Shown here: one piece after another, positions 57,421 to 64,000 of the stretch | Position numbering within the stretch: the first letter of the stretch is position 1 | How the letters are laid out: each line of letters begins with the position of its first letter | Source of the DNA: Theocolax elegans | Taxonomy: Eukaryota > Arthropoda > Insecta > Hymenoptera > Cerocephalidae | Reading direction: 5' to 3' | DNA length: 64,000 bases | NCBI GenBank assembly: GCA_026168455.1 | Contig: CM047429.1 | Location: 3,655,720 to 3,719,719 of the forward strand | Made by a program: the position numbers and the translations under genes | Notes under the pieces: generated by a model | What the model saw: the letters and a program-made list of their open reading frames with translations, nothing else | Database searches by the model: none | Told to the model about the DNA's origin: nothing

Positions 57421-59945
57421 GCGCTTCGCGCGCTGACCCCCTATTTTTAATTTCGAAAAAGGTTTTTCGTAATAAATTTATTTAAAATAATGTTTTAAAT
57501 TGTATTATTTTTCACTACCATGGACACCTTAGAAATTAGACAGATTCACACAACACCTTGGAGGTACTGTTATAGTGCATTGGGTTTTATACCAAAAATT
57601 TAATTTTTTTTAAATACGATAATAATTTATAAATAAAAGTTTTTACCAAACTTTAGTGTAATGAAATCATAATAAAAATAATAAAAATAATAGAGACATA
57701 TGAAATGTTAACTGTAAATTTTAAACTACATGAATTCTTATAAAACTTAAATTTCTATTTTAATAATTATAAATGTTAATGAAAAATTAACTTACCATTA
57801 ATTTACTTACTTGACCTGATTAGCACCGGTTTGGGAGCATAAAAAGAGCGACGTTAAAATAATAAAAAAAAAAAAAAAACTTACCAAAAATATTAAAGTG
57901 CATATACTTAATTGTAGTATTTAGTAAAAACTTATTAAAATTTTGGATTACTTTAAACGGATCTAAATAGAACTTTATCTCCTAAAATTAATTTATTTAA
58001 TGACGAAGTATCATCGCCAAAAGCTCTATGTCATTAATATTTTGTACTATTAGAGTAATAAATCTTTCTTTTTAAATAAATAAATTTTGTATTAATTTTA
58101 AAAAACTACTTATATCATTTTAGTGGCATATAAATAAAAACCTGTTTCTTCCATTTCTCCCGTAATTCGTATTTTGCACCCTCTTTCAAAATTTGCGTTT
58201 TAATCCATAATTATATACAATTTATTTTTCCCTTTACTTACAAAGCCCATATATTTATTTTGATTATTATAAACAAATTCATTCCTTAAATAACCTTATG
58301 TTTCTATTAAATACATACTTGTTTATTTAAAATATTGTTTTATATAAATTGTAACGGGGTGGGTACTGGAGATATGTAAGGCCCACGGTTAGGCCCAATT
58401 TGTCCCAACTTACCAACCTTAAGTGTGGAGTCCCACGGGAATCGCTTTCATTCCCGTGCAATGCCGTTAACAACGTCAAACACCTCGTTTGACTTAGATA
58501 CCGTGTGTTGGGCCCTATGCCCAAAATTGCCAACTAGGATAAACACCGGAGAGGGCGGTATTCGTAGGATAGGACGTTAACCGGTAAAATACTATCAACA
58601 ATCGATATTATTCGTTAATCGGCGAGAAAGGTTGTCTCGCCGAGTCAATTTATTAAATTACCAATTAAATAATAATAAATTAAGAATAAATTAACGTTAA
58701 CATTTGACGGGGAGTGGTACCGATGACTACCCCCGAGGTCAGCGCGAAACAAGTTAGTTAAAATCTGTTTAACTGTCGAGTTACGAGCAACCGATCCGGA
58801 TATGATCGGCTGCTTAACCTGATGGCATACGTCACACCGTGTGACGTATGTATCTCTGACGTAGAGAGCTTTGACGTAGAAGCTTCCTACGTCACGCGCG
58901 CCTTCTCTCGTGAATTGCTTCCCGCGAACCACCGACCTGTCTATCCGTGCGGGTATTGTCACGAGAGGGGGAAAAGGAGGAACGCTTCCTCACCTGGACC
59001 GTACCAGGTAAATCGGGACGCAAAATCTTAAGTAGACACGCGGGTCTAAACGTGGTGCACCACTTACCGCTTGTCTAAATATCGCGCCTCGGCGGGAAAC
59101 GACTGGGCAAAGGAGAGATAGCTTGTCCTCGCGTTTATCTCTCTCTCTCTCTCTTTCTCTCACTCCTACGGTCGGGAAGGCGGTCGACTCTTGGCTTCCT
59201 TTTCTCACTGCCCGTGAGACGTTCTGCTCTGCACGCCGACGTGGAGGTTGGCGGGGAGAAAATCTCACACCCACACTCTAAATGCACCAGTCCTTAATCT
59301 CTTATTTCCCGATAAAAATCTCTCGGCCGTTGTCAACACGATGTTGTTGCCGATCGCGCGCGAACTCTCTCATACTCCCAGCTGGGCGCGCACAATTCTC
59401 GCGCGTTCGTGCGCGCGCCGCGCTGTATATTCTCATTCGCGTTGCTTACCTGATCGGTAACTCGCTTACCGTTACAAAATATACATAATCTACTCACTTA
59501 TATATCCATACAATTTTGAAATTTTTATTTAAAAAATATTTAAATTAAATGCTCCTAAATTAATAATTTTTGAAAATCTTTTCAAATGTAATTCGTATTT
59601 TATATTGCCACTGTTAAAATTTAAATTTTCTTTTGCCATTACTGTTTATAATAGTATTATCTTAAAAATACAATAATTAATGTATTTAATTTTTAACCTA
59701 TTGTATATATCACATATGGATATTTGGAAAAGTGTATGTTATACTTGATTAATATTTATTTTATTTTCGAAAAATTGTGCATCTTTATTTAAAGCATTAC
59801 ATTAAATTTTAGGTCCGTTTTTAGTATTGTGTACACGTTTAAAAATTTTATGAGTTTTATCAGGAATGAGTAAACTAATACACATTCTTTCAGGTTATAT
59901 TCACAACTTTTTTTTGCGCACTTAAAAAATACATATATTATCTAA
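57421..59945 (-). mobile_element. Helitron-like repeat, copy 3 (interrupted by solo LTR B)
   Basis: It is the reverse-oriented relative of copy 2. The 3' hairpin region is partly lost next to the Tc1 insertion (GGGCGCTTCGCGCGC remains; CTAG and the G6/C6 hairpin are missing). A small insertion near 57,800-57,880 is absent from other copies. It contains the 1,127-bp LTR at 58,350. Confidence 0.6.
58350..59476. repeat. Solo LTR B (TGTAACGG family)
   Basis: It starts TGTAACGGGGTGGG, ends CTTACCGTTACA, and is flanked by the 4-bp duplication AAAT (58,346-58,349 and 59,477-59,480). The uninterrupted site is seen in copy 2 at about 40,575-40,600 with one AAAT. A (CT)n stretch lies at about 59,136-59,160. 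No coding product. Confidence 0.88.
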
Positions 59946-59948
59946 ATA

Positions 59949-60507
59949 AGGATACGTTTTCTAATATAAAAATATATAAAAGGCTAGAATTGTAGCGTTC
60001 CATGCTTCGTTTTATGCGAGATATGCGCTTATAAATTTATTCTTCAAAGAAAATTAATTTGTCAATAATCGTATACATCTCACCAATTATTAGAGGCAGC
60101 AATACAAATCCAGGTTTAAAAGAAAAATCAGATTATGTAGTTTGGATTTAAAAAAAAAGAAGTTTATTTATGATAATTTGTCGCTAAGTTGTGAAGGAAA
60201 CAAGAATGGTAAGATTTTTTAGGTTAAAAGGAGTATGTAATTTAAGGGCAAGATTTTCATTAAAATGCCTTACCATTCTTGTTTTCTTCATAACTTGACG
60301 TCATATTATCGAAAATAAACTTCTTTCTTTAATCAAAACTACTCGATCTGATGTTTCTTTCAAACCTGAATTCGAATTGCTATCTCCAGTAACTGATGAG
60401 ATATATGCGATTAATGTCAAATTAATTTTCTTTGAAAAATTGAAACGAACCATGGGACGCTATAATTCTGGCTTTTTTATATATTTTTATATTAGGAAAC
60501 ATATCCT
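59949..60507. repeat. Foldback MITE-like element
   Basis: The arms AGGATACGTTTTCTAATA (59,949 on) and the inverse ending at 60,507 are imperfect inverted copies of about 270 bp (for example GCGTTCCATG at 59,997 and CATGGGACGC at 60,451). No coding sequence. Confidence 0.7.
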
Positions 60508-60794
60508 AGAGTTAGGATCAAATCCAGTTACCTCTTCTTGTGAGTGGAACAGAATTTTAAAAGTCAATACAAAAAATTAGCTTATAAAATATCTAAACAA
60601 TTTTTTTAATTTTTGACTTCTTTTGGAGCCAGTTCTTTCTGTATTGACTTTTTCAAATTCTGTTACAATTATTTCGTTCTTAACTACTTTAATTTGCGTA
60701 AAAATAAGCCCAACTAGACCCTGATCCATGTAAATTAAATATTTAATAGAGATATGATGCTACAATCAGTAAAACGCAGTCTATGGTACCGTAC

Positions 60795-62446
60795 GTCCCA
60801 AGTAAAAAAATAATATACAATTTGTATACGAATTGTATACTATTTATTTTATACAAATTGTATACAAAATTGAACTTATACAATGTGTATAAAATCTGTA
60901 TACAATTTATACAATTTTTTTATTACTTAAATATTAGAATATACAAACACATCGAAATGGATACAAACATCAGTACTAAGTGTATAAAAAATATAATTGA
61001 GCGTTTGGAAACAGGAGCTGTTAACGATAAAAAATTTAGACGGCACGACTGAGAGGTTACGGACACCAGAACCATCGACGATGAGGAGATCAGCGCGTTG
61101 AAGAATTGCTGCTGCCACTGTCACCGACAATCTTGGTAAAATGTCCAAACGCCATTTCCTTTTCATCAAAGTTGTTGCATACTGCGGATTCTTCAACATC
61201 GATTTGGACATCGTGAAGGTTAGACAGAGTCTGACCGAATGTTTTGCTTTTAGGTTGTCATGTCGATTTTCAACTTTTTCATGAAAAGAATATTGAGCAC
61301 TGACTTGACAACCAAAGAACAAAACATACAATCAGGGCCTGTCTAACCTTTACGATGTCCAAATCGATGTTGAAGAGTCCGCAGTAAGCAACAACTTTGA
61401 TGAAAAGGAAATGGCGTTCGGACGTTTTACCAAGATCGTCGGTGACAGTGGCAGCAGCAATTCTTCGACACGCTGATCTCCTCATCGTCGATGGTTCTGG
61501 TGTCCGTAACCTCTCGATCGTGCCGTCTAAATTTTTTATCGTTAACAGCTCCTGTTTCCAAACGCTCAATTATATTTTTTATACACTTACAAGGGAAGTA
61601 CATGACCTCCGGGAAACGGATCTCATTCTAACTTTGGTATGTCTTTTATAATATAAAAATATGAAGAAAGCCATGTTATCTCTTGCCAATGGCCACTTTT
61701 ACGGAAGTTATTCGACATTCAATAATAATAGCAGTAAAAATTACTTCCAATTCGGTCGCTTATAACTCGGAAACAAATAAAGATAAACAATCAAACCAGA
61801 AACCAGAAAAAAGTTGAGTTCAAGTAGATATGGTTTGAGAAAAAAGAAGCTCAAATTGCTTAATTTGAAGCAAAGTTATGAAGAAAATAAGAAATTGAAG
61901 ATTATTAGGCCAAAAGAAACAATAAATTTTTCATATTAAATTTTGGTTAAAATTTCTTTAATTTTTTATTTTCTTCATAACTTTGCTTCAAATTAAGCAA
62001 TTTAAGCTTCTTTTTTTCAAACCATATCTACTTGAACTCAACTTTTTTCTGGTTTTTGGTTCGATTGTTTATCTTTATTTGTTTCCGAGTTATAAGCGAT
62101 CGGATTGGAAGTAATTTTTACTGCTATTATTTTTGGATGTCGAATAACTTCCGTAAAAGTGGCCATTGGCAAAGATAACTTGGCTTTCTTCATATTTTTA
62201 TATTATAAATACATACCAAAGTTAGGATGAGATCCGTTTCCCGGAGGTCATGTACTTCCCTTGTTAGTACTGATGTTTGTATCCACTTCGATGTGTTTGT
62301 ATATTCTAATATTTAAGTAATAAAAAAATTGTATAAATTGTATACAGATTTTATACACATTGTATAAGTTCAATTTTGTATACATTTTGTATAAAATAAG
62401 TAGTATACAATTCGTATACAAATGTATATTATTTTTTTACTTGGGA
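60795..62446. mobile_element. Outer foldback element with TCCCAAGTAAA ends
   Basis: The terminal arms (60,795-60,976 and about 62,266-62,446) carry several copies of a GTATACAA-type motif and end in TCCCAAGTAAA and its inverse. A second paired region (61,590-61,905 with 61,950-62,266) continues the same palindrome inward, so the full arm is about 500 bp once the inner insertion is removed. No transposase. Confidence 0.8.
60979..61587. mobile_element. Inner palindromic element nested in the outer foldback
   Basis: The ends AGTGTATAAAAAATATAA and its inverse have TA on both sides (60,977-60,978 and 61,588-61,589). The other arm of the outer element shows the same site without it (CAGTACTAACAAGGG), apart from one base. 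The arms are about 250 bp, with an asymmetric centre of about 100 bp. Confidence 0.75.
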
Positions 62447-62589
62447 TATAACTGCGACAAAAATAATTTTGATGTCTCATCCGGCTTAAAATGTTAATTT
62501 AAGTAAATATTTTTATGACCGAAAAATATAAACAATGTAGAATTTTTCCATTAATTAGAGATTTAAAGAAATAATCATAATTTTTTACA

Positions 62590-62615
62590 GGCTTAACACA
62601 GGCTGGTCCCCTCAA
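62590..62615 (-). repeat. Element terminus shared with 23,858
   Basis: The minus strand reads GGGGACCAGCCTGTGTTAAG, 19 of 20 bases identical to 23,858-23,877, preceded by TTGA rather than TTAA. It is probably the end of a related non-autonomous element extending leftwards. Confidence 0.45.
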
Positions 62616-63241
62616 AACGAGAACATTAGTGCACTTGTCTTAAAAAATATTGTGTGCACCAAGAGCTTAAGTGGACTTTGGTACCTCGTGTGTTGAGTAC
62701 TCGGCTTCGACGAGGAAAATGCATTTGTTTTCGTCTGGTGCTAGCTCGCCTGCACCTCGTACTGCGAATTATATATATAATATAATTCAAAATAAATTGT
62801 TTCATTGAATAAAATTATATCAATTAAATAAATGGACAAAATCAGTTTACGCCGAGGTTCACTTCAACCTAGTTTTCCCTACACGTAATCAGAAATAAAA
62901 CCTTGGTACTTAAGTTGCATTTTATCCGTCTTAACGACAACGTAATTTATCTCTGAATTACAGGATGTCAAATTTTTACATTTTTTAAAAAAATTAAAGG
63001 AACAATTTCATACTTTACACCATGCCCTGACCTTACGGCAAAAAAACGCCAAATTTTTAAGCTGGAAATATTGTCCTAGAGTTATTTCTTGATGGTATTT
63101 TGTAACTTGTCCTGTCAATATAACATTTTAGCAGAACATGATTGTTTTTTAAAAATAACGTTCACGGCTAATTTTTGGTTTCCACGGATAATTTACGGAT
63201 AATTTTCGGCAAATTATCCACGAGTTTTTTTTTTCATTTCA

Positions 63242-63386
63242 GAAAAGTTGTCCTGCCAACTTGAAGGACGTCATTAAACAGGTGGCTGAAGTAACTTTAC
63301 CGAATGTAATTAATAAAATTACACCTCCTTCATCGAAAGGTGTTGTGAGTTTTTCTGAAGTTACAAAAAATTTCAATAAAAATAAG
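63242..63386 (+). other. Candidate exon, unidentified product
   Basis: A long T-tract and CATTTCAG acceptor precede it and AAG|GTACAG follows. The frame is open for 48 codons (CPANLKDVIKQVAEVTLPNV visible). I do not recognise a domain. It could belong to a host gene or to another element continuing past the window. Confidence 0.3.
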
Positions 63387-63793
63387 GTACAGGTCTCACG
63401 AGGTCCTACTGTGTAGGTTTCCCTAAACTTTAGTTTCACGGTGGTTCCACTTTCCGATTTTGTAAATATAAAAGGTCTCAAGACACTAAAAATGCATTAA
63501 TTAGGACAATAATCCCTTCTGAAGTAAATCTAAAAATGGAAGGACTTACGAAGGTAGAGGGAAACTGTACCGATTGAGGCAAAATCGGTGAATTTCGATA
63601 AAATGCGGAAACGGCTGTCTGAGTCTGGTATAGGTCTTGGAGTAAAAAAAAAATTCTAAATTTATTTCTAGTATTTTAATTCATAGGGTGTAGGTTGGGA
63701 AGAAAGCGGAAGATATTCTGGCCGAATATTTTAATTCTAATATGAATGGAGTTCGAAATTCTGACGTTAAAGTTATACATATACATATTTCCT

Positions 63794-64000
63794 GCTTTTG
63801 AGGGTAAGATTTATACTAAGGTGGTAATGGAAATCCTAGCTGATATTAAGTCTCATTTGCGTGATCAGGAGCGGGTATATCTCGGTTTCTTGTTGCATAG
63901 ATTTTCTGATCGTGTCAAAATAAAACACTCTTTTAAATTATTAAGTTTTGATCGCTTACCGAGTGATTTCAGATTGCACACAGCGCACTGTGGCATTTGT
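63794..64000 (+). other. Open reading segment running off the window, unidentified
   Basis: 69 codons remain open to the last base (VVMEILADIKSHLRDQERVY; a final HCGIC). A neighbouring frame just upstream (about 63,705-63,790) is also open, suggesting a frame change near 63,793. The product is unknown; the window cuts it off. Confidence 0.3.

Noticed and set aside
60927..61651. Overlapping frames of 84-134 codons in the inner palindrome
   Set aside because: They are mirror copies of each other across the palindrome arms, with no recognised domain.

Overview
This looks like repeat-dense, AT-rich arthropod (most likely insect) nuclear DNA. Support comes from the element types (R1-like LINEs, Copia with a half-tRNA initiator-Met primer site, Ty3/gypsy, Tc1, piggyBac, a THAP/P-like transposase, Helitron-like ends), from candidate spliced exons and from TA microsatellites. 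I cannot name a species. No bacterial-type operon and no confidently host-encoded gene is visible; nearly all recognisable coding sequence belongs to transposable elements (TEs), mostly broken and nested.

Layout. 0.2-1.5 kb: long foldback repeat with a tRNA-like Pol III unit in its centre. 1.5-2.0 kb: Helitron-like end, copy 1. 2.0-2.8 kb: LINE fragment ending in A17. 2.8-7.1 kb: a second, minus-strand LINE. 7.1-13.4 kb: decayed plus-strand gypsy with a 1.05 kb tandem duplication. 13.9-14.1 kb: long (TG)n and another Helitron-like fragment. 15.3-21.7 kb: minus-strand gypsy with an uninterrupted pol, a -1 frameshift heptamer at the gag/pol junction and a tRNA-Lys-type primer site. 23.9-27.3 kb: TTAA-flanked inverted-repeat element enclosing GC-rich, exon-like sequence. 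27.3-28.6 kb: R1-like RT fragment. 28.6-30.5 kb: TA-flanked foldback. 30.57-39.22 kb: complete-ended Copia (246-bp LTRs, 5-bp duplication ATAGA) interrupted in its RT by a 1.5 kb palindrome. 30.5-41.5 kb: the Helitron-like repeat that the Copia and a solo LTR entered. 43.1-47.5 kb: THAP/P-like transposase gene with introns. 49.2-50.7 kb: FB-like element with mirrored 28-bp arrays. 52.0-54.5 kb: degenerate piggyBac with TTAA flanks. 54.5-57.4 kb: rearranged Tc1. 57.4-59.9 kb: Helitron-like copy 3 with a second solo LTR. 59.9-62.4 kb: more foldbacks, one inside another. 63.2-64 kb: weak unidentified coding signal running off the end.

The window is best read as a TE nest. Insertion order can be read directly: the Copia entered a Helitron-like copy, the 1.5 kb palindrome later entered the Copia, and two solo LTRs entered two Helitron-like copies whose uninterrupted counterparts are also present and act as empty-site controls. 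The most distinctive points are the density of long palindromes, the intact gypsy pol with a textbook frameshift signal, the Copia whose LTRs are almost identical although its interior is defective, and the P-like protein that keeps a spliced THAP domain but lacks the segment that should hold the first catalytic acidic residue.
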